Positions 46,161 to 53,345 of a stretch of 64,000 bases of DNA are shown here, in pieces (the first letter of the stretch is position 1; every line of letters starts with the position of its first letter). The stretch covers positions 1-64,000 of the forward strand of contig NZ_VWNC01000008.1 in NCBI RefSeq assembly GCF_013387455.1, read 5' to 3'. The translations under genes were made by a program, and so were the position numbers. The stretch comes from Mariprofundus sp. NF (GTDB lineage: Bacteria; Pseudomonadota; Zetaproteobacteria; Mariprofundales; Mariprofundaceae). Under the pieces are notes generated by a model. The model searched no databases. It saw only the letters and a program-made list of their open reading frames with translations, and was not told where the DNA came from.

Positions 46161-47182
46161 GCAGACTGGATATCAAACACGGTGTAGTCGAGATGGCACA
46201 CGGTAGTGGGGGCAGGGTCTCTGCAACGCTGATTGATGAGCTGTTTATTCGTCATCTGGATAATGAACTGTTAAGGCAGGGTAACGATAGTGCCGTGTTT
46301 GAACTACCTGCCGGACGTATGGTGATGAGTACCGATGCGCATGTGGTTTCCCCTCTGTTTTTTCCCGGTGGTGATATCGGTTCACTCTCCGTGCACGGCA
46401 CAGTCAATGATGTGGCCATGAGCGGCGCCAAACCACTCTATCTCTCCGCCAGCTTTATTCTTGAAGAGGGTTTTGCTCTGGCTGATCTGGAGAGGATCGT
46501 TATCTCTATGGCAGCAGCCAGCCGAGATGCAGGGGTGCCCGTGATTACAGGCGACACCAAAGTGGTGGAGCGTGGCAAAGGTGACGGGGTGTTTATCAGC
46601 ACCACAGGCTTTGGTGTTCTTCCTGATAACGTTCAAGTCTCAGGTGACAGGGCAGAGGCCGGTGATCTGATCATCATCAGTGGTTATATCGGTGATCATG
46701 GCACAGCTATTCTCTCCAGCCGTGAGGGGTTGGAGTTCGCTACTACGATTCAATCAGATTCAGCAGCACTGCACGGACTGGTGGCGGCAATGGTTGCAGC
46801 GGTTCCTGATATCCACTGTCTGCGTGACCCCACCCGCGGTGGGCTGGCTACCACACTTAATGAGCTTAGCAGACAGTCGGCTGTCGGTATGCAGATCAGA
46901 GAGATCGATATCCCTGTGCGTGCCGAAGTGCGAGGTGCCTGTGAACTGCTGGGGCTTGATCCGCTGTATATCGCCAATGAAGGTAAGCTGGTTTGCATCT
47001 GCCCGGCTCAATCTGCTGCAGAACTGCTGAGTCTGATGCAGCAGCATCCGCTTGGCAGAGATGCGGCCATTATTGGTGAAGTGATTAGCGATGCACGTCA
47101 TCTGGTCACCATGAAAACTGCCTTTGGTGGCCAGCGCGTTGTCGACTGGTTAGCTGGTGAACAGTTACCACGCATCTGTTGA
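46157..47182 (+). CDS. hypE: Carbamoyl dehydratase HypE
   Basis: The product has 341 residues of the PurM-like ATPase fold. It starts with EMAHGSGGRVSATLIDELF, has STDAHVVSPLFFPGGDIGSLSVHGTVNDVAMSGAKP, and ends exactly in PRIC. The C-terminal Cys is the residue carbamoylated by HypF and then dehydrated to thiocyanate. All needed residues are present, so a carbamoyl donor must exist in the cell. Confidence 0.96.
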   Translation: MSRLDIKHGVVEMAHGSGGRVSATLIDELFIRHLDNELLRQGNDSAVFELPAGRMVMSTDAHVVSPLFFPGGDIGSLSVHGTVNDVAMSGAKPLYLSASFILEEGFALADLERIVISMAAASRDAGVPVITGDTKVVERGKGDGVFISTTGFGVLPDNVQVSGDRAEAGDLIIISGYIGDHGTAILSSREGLEFATTIQSDSAALHGLVAAMVAAVPDIHCLRDPTRGGLATTLNELSRQSAVGMQIREIDIPVRAEVRGACELLGLDPLYIANEGKLVCICPAQSAAELLSLMQQHPLGRDAAIIGEVISDARHLVTMKTAFGGQRVVDWLAGEQLPRIC

Positions 47183-47184
47183 CG

Positions 47185-48351
47185 ATGACCGCTCCATTCA
47201 CCATACAAATCGATCTGCCCGATGGTTTTGAAGATGCGACCAGAACGCTGGCGCTCGGTGGAGAGTTAAAGAGCACTGTCTGCCTGCTTAGTGGCGGCAG
47301 AGCCCAGCTCACAGAGGCAATCGGTGATCTGGAACAGGAAGATATCTACCGCCATTTCATCGGGCAGGTCGAGAGTCAGTTTAAATCATCTCTACCTGTG
47401 CAACTTGTCATCGACAGGCACCCGGATTATCTCTCATCACAGTGGGGTGAGAAGCTGGCTCTCCAACATGAAATCAAACTCATTGCCGTTCAGCATCACT
47501 ATGCCCATATCGCAGCCGTGATGGCCGACAATGCGCTGCCACTGAACACAAAACCTGTTCTCGGTTTTGCGTTGGATGGCCTCGGTTTTGGCGATGATGG
47601 CAGCATCTGGGGTGGCGAGATTCTGCTGGCCGATTATCACGGATTTCAGAGATTAGCCTGCTTTCAACCGGTTGCCATGATTGGTGGGGCAGCGGCTATC
47701 CATGAGCCGTGGCGCAATACCATGGCGCATCTGTTGCCACTCTGGGGCCGGGTATCTGATCAATTTTCTGATGTTGATATTGTACAGTTCCTGCAATCCA
47801 AGCCTGTGGGGACACTGCAGAGCATGGTGGCAAAAGGAGTGAATGCACCACTGGCTTCATCCTGTGGTCGCCTGTTTGATGCGGTCGCCGCTGCACTTGG
47901 TCTGAACCGCGAAAGGGTGGCGTTTGAGGCAGAGGCAGCCATCAATCTGGAAAAGCTCGCTACAGGCTGTTTTAACGATGTTAGTGAACCCTATTCTATC
48001 CATTTTGAGCAGAGTTCATGCAGTGTTCTGAACTGGCAGCCCATGTGGCTGGAGATTCTCTCTGACCTTCAGGCCGGGGTTGCAGTGGCCCATATTGCCT
48101 CACGTTTTCATCACACGCTGATCCATGCCCTGACCCAGGTGGCACTGGAGCTAAGAGAGCAGCATGAGTTTGATAGCATCGCACTCTCCGGTGGTGTGTT
48201 TCAGAATCGGCTTATCTCTACCCATTTGCCCATCATGCTGGAATCGCATGGTTTTAACGTCTTACAGCACAGGCAGGTTCCAGCACATGATGGTGGCATT
48301 GCTCTGGGGCAGGCGGTGATTGCGGCAGTGCGCAGCATTGAATCTGTGTGA
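47185..48351 (+). CDS. hypF: HypF reduced to its C-terminal carbamoyltransferase domain
   Basis: The product has 388 residues from ATG 47185. It corresponds only to the Kae1-like end of HypF: the metal-site His in VQHHYAHIAAVM, the Asp in FALDGLGFGDDGSIWGGE, SSCGRLFDAVAAALGL, and SGGVFQNRLISTHLP with HDGGIALGQAV. The usual HypF is about 750 residues with acylphosphatase, two zinc-finger and YrdC domains before this part; none is present here. A shortened HypF1 of about this size is known in Ralstonia eutropha. Either the missing parts are encoded elsewhere, or carbamoyl-adenylate comes from another protein. It is the last gene of the operon. Confidence 0.88.
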   Translation: MTAPFTIQIDLPDGFEDATRTLALGGELKSTVCLLSGGRAQLTEAIGDLEQEDIYRHFIGQVESQFKSSLPVQLVIDRHPDYLSSQWGEKLALQHEIKLIAVQHHYAHIAAVMADNALPLNTKPVLGFALDGLGFGDDGSIWGGEILLADYHGFQRLACFQPVAMIGGAAAIHEPWRNTMAHLLPLWGRVSDQFSDVDIVQFLQSKPVGTLQSMVAKGVNAPLASSCGRLFDAVAAALGLNRERVAFEAEAAINLEKLATGCFNDVSEPYSIHFEQSSCSVLNWQPMWLEILSDLQAGVAVAHIASRFHHTLIHALTQVALELREQHEFDSIALSGGVFQNRLISTHLPIMLESHGFNVLQHRQVPAHDGGIALGQAVIAAVRSIESV

Positions 48352-48461
48352 GACTCTGCCGGGTGTTGATCTTATTTTTCCCATCATTGCCGAGCTTTCC
48401 CCATTTTACCGGGAGGTTCAGGCTGTTATGATGCGATTTATGACTTCTCTGGAGACCTGAC

Positions 48462-49061
48462 ATGCAGAAAATATTTTATCCTCTTCTATTCGCTCTTTTA
48501 TGCCACGTAACGCCTGTGCAGGCTTTTGATATCAATCCGTTTGGCTATATCAAAGATGCTGTGGAAGCGGTGGCCGAAGATCGCAGTTCATCGGATATCG
48601 GCAAGGACGCCAAAATCAAAGCCTCCATTGTTTCAACGATCACCGACAAGATGGGTACAGACGTTGTTTCAGTCTCCACCGATGTCTATGAACAGGATGT
48701 CATGCTTACAGGCGTGGTTGAAACCAGTAAGCAGAAGCAGCAGGCTGGTAGTATCGCGCAATCAATCAAGGGCGTTAAAAAGGTCTACAACGAAGTGATT
48801 GTGCACAAGAAAACCGATAAAGATAAAGGTGCTGTCGCAGGTTATGTAGATGATACCGTCATTGAGAAAAAGATTAATGCCCTGCTGTTGGAGGGCAAGA
48901 GTGTGAATGTCACCAACTTCCGCTGGCGCTCTGTCGGCGGTCATGTCTTCCTGTTTGGCCGGGCCCTCTCCAAAACCGAACGCAGCAAAGCGACCAAGAT
49001 TGTAAAAGGTATTAAAGGTGTCTCAAAGGTGACCAGCAGGGTCAAAGTTAGATCAAAATAG
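48462..49061 (+). CDS. Periplasmic protein with two BON domains
   Basis: The product has 199 residues. A signal peptide (FYPLLFALLCHVTPVQA) is followed by two BON domains: about 50-115 (DAKIKASIVSTITDKMG ... VMLTGVVETSKQKQQAGSIAQSIKGVKKVYNEV) and about 130-195 (DTVIEKKINALLLEG ... HVFLFGRALSKTERSKATKIVKGIKGVSKVTSRV). Such proteins (OsmY, DolP/YraP) bind phospholipids and protect the envelope. It follows the hyp operon by 110 bases and appears to be separately expressed. Confidence 0.85.
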   Translation: MQKIFYPLLFALLCHVTPVQAFDINPFGYIKDAVEAVAEDRSSSDIGKDAKIKASIVSTITDKMGTDVVSVSTDVYEQDVMLTGVVETSKQKQQAGSIAQSIKGVKKVYNEVIVHKKTDKDKGAVAGYVDDTVIEKKINALLLEGKSVNVTNFRWRSVGGHVFLFGRALSKTERSKATKIVKGIKGVSKVTSRVKVRSK

Positions 49062-49220
49062 CGCCGCTTTGTCAGGTGTAACGAGTTCACCAAGCCGGAA
49101 GACAGTAGCGTAGCGCGTTATCGATGGAAGTTCCAAGGATAGTACATAATTGTTGCGCTCCTCTTACAGACCGGCGGGTTTGGCTCGTAGTGGTCATTCG
49201 GGAATCAAATATGTTGTGTT

Positions 49221-49239
49221 AGTAATGGTAGTCATTATC
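49221..49239. promoter_or_regulatory. Fur box upstream of the Fur-family gene
   Basis: AGTAATGGTAGTCATTATC matches 15 of 19 positions of the Fur consensus GATAATGATAATCATTATC. It ends 10 bases before the start codon, so binding would block transcription or initiation. Confidence 0.6.
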
Positions 49240-49249
49240 ATCTTGTTCT

Positions 49250-49624
49250 ATGGCTAAACTCACCCAACACCGTCAGGTCATTCTTGATCTTATCAATGAC
49301 TCCAACCATCACTGGGATGCGGAGGAGTTGGCGCGGGCGCTTATTGAGCGTGGTTCAAGCATGGGCATCGCAACGGTTTATCGTGGCCTGGCTGCGCTGG
49401 AGTCACAGGGGCTGATCAGTGCATTTCAGATGGCTGATCGCAAACGTTATGAGCGGGCCAGCAAAGCGCATCATGATCATCTTGTCTGCACAGGCTGTGG
49501 CAAGATTCAGGAATTCTTCAACGATGATATCGAGCAACAGCAGGATAGGGTTGCTGAAGAGAATAGTTTTACCATTACCGGTCACCAGTTGGTAATTTTC
49601 GGTACCTGCAATAACTGTAGCTAA
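49250..49624 (+). CDS. Fur-family metalloregulator
   Basis: The product has 124 residues. The winged helix (HRQVILDLINDSNHHWDAEELARALIERGSSMGIATVYRGLAALESQGLI) carries the Fur signature ATVYRGLAAL. The dimerisation domain has the metal-site cluster KAHHDHLVCTGCGK and a C-terminal CNNC. The two CxxC pairs form the structural zinc site. It is shorter than classical Fur (about 140-150). It could be Fur, Zur or PerR; a Fur-like box at its own promoter and the adjacent iron uptake genes favour iron. Confidence 0.85.
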   Translation: MAKLTQHRQVILDLINDSNHHWDAEELARALIERGSSMGIATVYRGLAALESQGLISAFQMADRKRYERASKAHHDHLVCTGCGKIQEFFNDDIEQQQDRVAEENSFTITGHQLVIFGTCNNCS

Positions 49625-49680
49625 AACACCGCCCACATTTTTCTATTCAGATAACGCAGCTTTTACCCTGGCAGTATATT

Positions 49681-49699
49681 GATAATGACTATCATTACT
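49681..49699. promoter_or_regulatory. Fur box 1 upstream of the iron-uptake operon
   Basis: GATAATGACTATCATTACT matches 15 of 19 positions of the Fur consensus. It lies 51 bases before the cupredoxin start. Confidence 0.65.
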
Positions 49700-49714
49700 A
49701 TTTACATATAAAAT

Positions 49715-49733
49715 GATAACGATTATCGTTCGC
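49715..49733. promoter_or_regulatory. Fur box 2 upstream of the iron-uptake operon
   Basis: GATAACGATTATCGTTCGC matches 14 of 19 positions and contains the palindrome AACGATTATCGTT. It lies 16 bases before the cupredoxin start, so two sites flank the presumed promoter. Confidence 0.55.
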
Positions 49734-49749
49734 GAAATAGGAGAACGAT

Positions 49750-50112
49750 ATGAAGTTTTTATCAGAGATACTAATGATCAGAAAAGCGGCCTTGCTGGCT
49801 GGTGTTGCTGTGGCCCTGATGGCCAGCACTACAGCCAACATGGCATGGGCAGCCGAATACCGGGTGGTGATTGAGAATCACCGCTTTGAACCTGCTACCA
49901 TTGAGATGGTGGCAGGAGAGAAACATCGCCTGCATGTGATCAACAACGATGCCACACCTGAAGAGTTTGAAAGTTATGAACTTAATCGCGAAAAGATCAT
50001 CGCCGGCAGATCGACTGCGGTGATTTTTCTGCCAGCGCTGGCAGCCGGTTCCTACCCGTTTTTTGGTGAATTTAATGAAGAGACCGCCCAGGGCCTCATT
50101 GTCGTGAAGTAG
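49750..50112 (+). CDS. Periplasmic cupredoxin-fold protein of the FTR1 system
   Basis: The product has 120 residues. A signal peptide (KAALLAGVAVALMASTTANMAWA) is followed by a cupredoxin-like domain of about 85 residues (YRVVIENHRFEPATIEMVAGEKHRLHVINNDATPEEFESYELN ... SYPFFGEFNEETAQGLIVVK). It resembles the N-terminal cupredoxin part of EfeO. The classical Cys ligand of blue copper is absent, so it may bind iron or copper differently, through His, Met-poor and Glu-rich positions. The ATG has AGGAGAAC upstream. It is 13 bases before the FTR1 gene. Confidence 0.8.
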   Translation: MKFLSEILMIRKAALLAGVAVALMASTTANMAWAAEYRVVIENHRFEPATIEMVAGEKHRLHVINNDATPEEFESYELNREKIIAGRSTAVIFLPALAAGSYPFFGEFNEETAQGLIVVK

Positions 50113-50125
50113 GGGGGGCGCATTT

Positions 50126-51664
50126 ATGTTATCAACACTTATCATTGTATTTCGTGAAGCACTTGAGGCGATTCTGGTGATCAGCATTGCCATGGCTGCT
50201 TCCCGTGGCATCCCATCCTCATCCCGCTGGATCTATGCTGGTGTTACCGGTGGTCTGATCATCGCTGTGATCGTGGCACTGTTTGCCGAACTGATTGCCA
50301 GCTCCATGGCCGGTATGGGGCAGGAGCTGCTTAATGCTGCGATACTGCTATCGGCCTCGATGCTTATGGTCTGGAGTGCAATCTGGATGCGCAGGCAGGG
50401 CAAAGAGATCTCTGATCGTATTCGCCAGCGCTGCTCAGAGATCAAAGGAGAAGGTGTTTCAGTCGTGCTGCTGGCAATCGTGGTCGCTCTGGCTGTGGCC
50501 CGCGAGGGTTCAGAGGTGGTGCTCTTTCTGCATGGTGTGGCTGCCAGTGGTGCGGCTGATCTAAGCGGCATGTTAACCGGTGCCGTGGCAGGTCTGCTGC
50601 TTGGTCTGGCTGTGGCGCTGCTGCTCTATCGCTCGCTGGTGAAAATTCCAATGCGCCATGTTTTCTCAGTCATCACAACGCTGATTGTGCTGCTGGCTGC
50701 CGGAATGGCTTCGCAGGGTATGGCATATCTGGTCACCATCGATGCAGTACCTGCGCTGGGTCAGATGATCTGGAACAGCTCAGGGCTGATTGCTGAACAG
50801 AGTGTCACCGGTCAACTGCTACAGGCATTGATGGGTTATGATGATCGCCCCAGCGGTATGCAGGTGCTTACATTTATATCGGTGCTGTCACTGACCTGGT
50901 TGGTGATCTATCTGCAGGCAAGGCCCAAAAACGGAGCGATTGTTGCGGCAGTGCTGATGCTCTGTGCGTTATCCGTGACCGCATTGCCACAAGATAGCTA
51001 TGCCAAAAAAGTTTACTCCCCGATTGTTGAGCAGGGAGAATTGGAGTTTGAATATATTCTCGACTTCAGCTTTGACAGTGACCCGACCAAAGATGGCAGT
51101 GCCAGAGATCAGTTTGAACTGGAGTATGGCGTCACTGATCGCTGGATGACGGCCGTGGTGGGTGATTTCAGAAAGAGGCCGGGGCAGAGCTTTGCTTATC
51201 AGGGGTTGAAGCTGGAAAACATCTATCAGCTTTTTGAACAGGGCGAGCGCTGGCTGGATGCAGGTCTGTATATCGAATATCTCATACCACAAAGCTCACT
51301 GAACAAACCCGATGTGATTGAGTTCAAACTGCTGCTTGAAAAAGAGAGTGGCAGACTGATCCATACAGCCAATCTGGTTTTGAAAAAAGAGCTGGGTGCC
51401 AATGCCGTTAATAACACGACTGCCGGTTACGCATGGCGTAGCAAATGGCGCTGGAACCGGGCTCTTGAGCCGGGTGTCGAGATCTATGGCGCCATCGGTG
51501 AAGTGGGTAACAGCAGTCCACTCTCCCGCCAGACGCATCAGATTGGACCGGTAGTGTTTGGTAAACTTCCTGCTGGTCTGAGTTATGAGATCGGTTACCT
51601 GTTCGGACTCACCACTGCCAGTGACAAAGGCATGTTGAAGTTTGTACTGGGCTATGAGCTATAA
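50126..51664 (+). CDS. FTR1/EfeU iron permease fused to an exported beta-barrel-like domain
   Basis: The product has 512 residues. Residues 1-265 are an FTR1 permease with seven helices and both iron motifs, REALE (10-14) and REGSE (126-130). After the last helix comes a further hydrophobic segment (about 268-287, KNGAIVAAVLMLCALSVTAL) ending PQDSYA, which reads like a signal peptide with a cleavage site. Residues 294-512 then look like a beta-barrel: alternating strands (GELEFEYILDF, DQFELEYGVTDRWMTAVVGDF, LDAGLYIEYLIP, GMLKFVLGYEL). A typical FTR1 of bacteria is about 280 residues. Whether the second part is cleaved off or stays joined is unknown. No frameshift or internal start with a good ribosome binding site was found. 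Confidence 0.82.
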   Translation: MLSTLIIVFREALEAILVISIAMAASRGIPSSSRWIYAGVTGGLIIAVIVALFAELIASSMAGMGQELLNAAILLSASMLMVWSAIWMRRQGKEISDRIRQRCSEIKGEGVSVVLLAIVVALAVAREGSEVVLFLHGVAASGAADLSGMLTGAVAGLLLGLAVALLLYRSLVKIPMRHVFSVITTLIVLLAAGMASQGMAYLVTIDAVPALGQMIWNSSGLIAEQSVTGQLLQALMGYDDRPSGMQVLTFISVLSLTWLVIYLQARPKNGAIVAAVLMLCALSVTALPQDSYAKKVYSPIVEQGELEFEYILDFSFDSDPTKDGSARDQFELEYGVTDRWMTAVVGDFRKRPGQSFAYQGLKLENIYQLFEQGERWLDAGLYIEYLIPQSSLNKPDVIEFKLLLEKESGRLIHTANLVLKKELGANAVNNTTAGYAWRSKWRWNRALEPGVEIYGAIGEVGNSSPLSRQTHQIGPVVFGKLPAGLSYEIGYLFGLTTASDKGMLKFVLGYEL

Positions 51665-51704
51665 GTTACGACAGTAGCGATATCACTCTATGTGCCAGTC
51701 AGAC

Positions 51705-51740
51705 AAAAGGGCCCGCAGTGAAAAACTACGAGCCCTTTTT
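51705..51740. terminator. Bidirectional terminator between the FTR1 gene and slyD
   Basis: The outer stem GGGC/GCCC and inner stem CGCAGT/ACTACG (one mismatch) enclose loop GAAAA, with A and T runs on the two sides. It is nearly identical (33/37) to the hairpin at 52325-52361. Confidence 0.85.
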
Positions 51741-51763
51741 GATCGTTAAAATGTGCTGAGAAA

Positions 51764-52273
51764 TCAGCTGCAGCAGTCGCCTTCACCGCAGCACTCTTCA
51801 TCATCACCATGGATGTGGCCGTGCTCCAGCTCTTCAGCCGTGGCATCACGAATATCAGTGATCTCAACATCGAAATGGAGGTTCTGGCCAGCCAGAGGGT
51901 GATTGCCATCGACAGTAATATTGTCACCATCAACGTCTGAAATACGTACGATCTGAACGCCTTCGCCATCAGGGATCTCGGCCTGGAACTCCATGCCTAC
52001 CTCGATGTTGTCAACGCCATCAAACAGATCAGCTGATACAATCTCAACCATGGTCGGATCAAATTCACCGTATGCATCGGCAGCATCGAGTGAGACTTTC
52101 AGCTTATCGCCAACGCTCTTACCCTCCAGTGCCAGCTCCAGCCCCGGAACAATATTCTCTTCGCCATGCAGATAAGGCATCGGCTCGCCACCAGCTGATG
52201 TGTCGAGGATGGTGCCCTGATCATTGGTCAGGGTGTAGTGGAATGAAACAACCTTATGGTTAGTGATCTGCAT
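51764..52273 (-). CDS. slyD: FKBP-type prolyl isomerase SlyD
   Basis: The product has 169 residues. The FKBP core (VVSFHYTLTNDQGTILDTS, PMPYLHGEENIVPGLELALEG) is interrupted by the insert-in-flap chaperone domain (about 70-130). The C-terminal tail is short but metal binding (HGHIHGDDEECCGEGDCCS). SlyD helps folding and stores nickel for hydrogenase assembly with HypB, so its presence near the hyp cluster is functionally coherent. ATG 52273 has AGGAGA upstream. It lies between two near-identical terminators. Confidence 0.92.
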   Translation of the reverse strand: MQITNHKVVSFHYTLTNDQGTILDTSAGGEPMPYLHGEENIVPGLELALEGKSVGDKLKVSLDAADAYGEFDPTMVEIVSADLFDGVDNIEVGMEFQAEIPDGEGVQIVRISDVDGDNITVDGNHPLAGQNLHFDVEITDIRDATAEELEHGHIHGDDEECCGEGDCCS

Positions 52274-52324
52274 GTTTATCTCCTGTTTTTGGCTCGAAGG
52301 ACTTCATAAGAGGTCTGAATGTAA

Positions 52325-52362
52325 AAAGGGCCCGCAGTGATGAACTGCGAGCCCTCTTTGAG
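52325..52362 (-). terminator. Terminator of the tRNA-fMet transcript
   Basis: The outer stem GGGC/GCCC and perfect inner stem CGCAGT/ACTGCG are followed, on the minus strand, by five Ts. It lies directly after the tRNA and before slyD. It is a near copy of the hairpin at 51706-51742. Confidence 0.85.
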
Positions 52363-52365
52363 ATT

Positions 52366-52440
<75 letters not shown>

Positions 52441-52562
52441 TTAGGGAGGCCGAACTATAGGGGCCGAACTTGCGCTGTCAACCATCTAAAAACATGTTGG
52501 CTGTGTGTGGTTGACCGGCTGCTTGCGGGCTATAAAATCGCGACAGATTAGCGCCCATAGCT

Positions 52563-53255
52563 GTGCATAAAACGCGGGCAAGGATAACCACCATTAACTC
52601 CCAATCTTCACTGATTCTATTTGATTGCGACGGCACTCTGACCGATTCGCACGGTGCTATTGTCGAGGCGATGCAGCAGGCCTTTCTCAACAATGGTCTG
52701 CAGCAACCTGATGCAGATACGGTCAATGCCGTGATCGGACTCTCATTACATGAGGCGGTGCGCAGGCTTCTGCCTGAGCCTGAGCAGCAGAGTGAGCTGT
52801 TTGAGGCGATTACACAGGCGTACCGGGAGTGTTATCGCACTGCCGAGCAGCATATCACTCTCTATCCCAATGTGCGTGAAGTGCTGAGCGAGCTGCGCAG
52901 GCGTGGTTACTGGCTGGGTGTAGTGACCGGCAAATCTCTGCCGGGGCTGCATCGGGTGCTTGATACCTTTGCACTGGCTGATCAGTTCTATGTGCTGCGT
53001 ACGGCCGATTGCACCCACTCCAAGCCTCATCCGGCGATGGTCAATGAGTGTATGGCAGAGATGGGTGTGGGCGTGGAGAGAACCGTTGTGGTTGGTGATG
53101 CGCTGTTTGATGTACAGATGGCGGTGGCGGCGGGGGTACCCTGCATCGGTGTATCCTTTGGTGTCGGCGATAGCGATGAACTGCTTGCAGCTGGAGCCGA
53201 GCTTGTAGTGGATGAGTTTATCACCCTGCTGGATCACTTTCCGCCTCTTGCATGA
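52563..53255 (+). CDS. HAD-superfamily phosphatase (Gph/PpaX-like)
   Basis: The product has 230 residues, starting at GTG 52563 because no ATG precedes the conserved core in frame. Motif I is LFDCDGTLTDS, motif II is GVVTGKS, motif III is Lys in HSKPHPAM, and motif IV is VVGDALFDVQMA. The alpha-helical cap lies between motifs I and II. Phosphoglycolate or pyrophosphate-type small-molecule phosphatase activity is likely; the substrate is not certain. There is no clear ribosome binding site. Confidence 0.85.
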   Translation: MHKTRARITTINSQSSLILFDCDGTLTDSHGAIVEAMQQAFLNNGLQQPDADTVNAVIGLSLHEAVRRLLPEPEQQSELFEAITQAYRECYRTAEQHITLYPNVREVLSELRRRGYWLGVVTGKSLPGLHRVLDTFALADQFYVLRTADCTHSKPHPAMVNECMAEMGVGVERTVVVGDALFDVQMAVAAGVPCIGVSFGVGDSDELLAAGAELVVDEFITLLDHFPPLA

Positions 53256-53345
53256 GCTGGTGAAAATACCCACCATAGCTCTTTCAATCCATGTTAGTAT
53301 GCGCTGCAGCCGTCCGACAGCGCGTTTGATCAAAGGAGTTTACTT

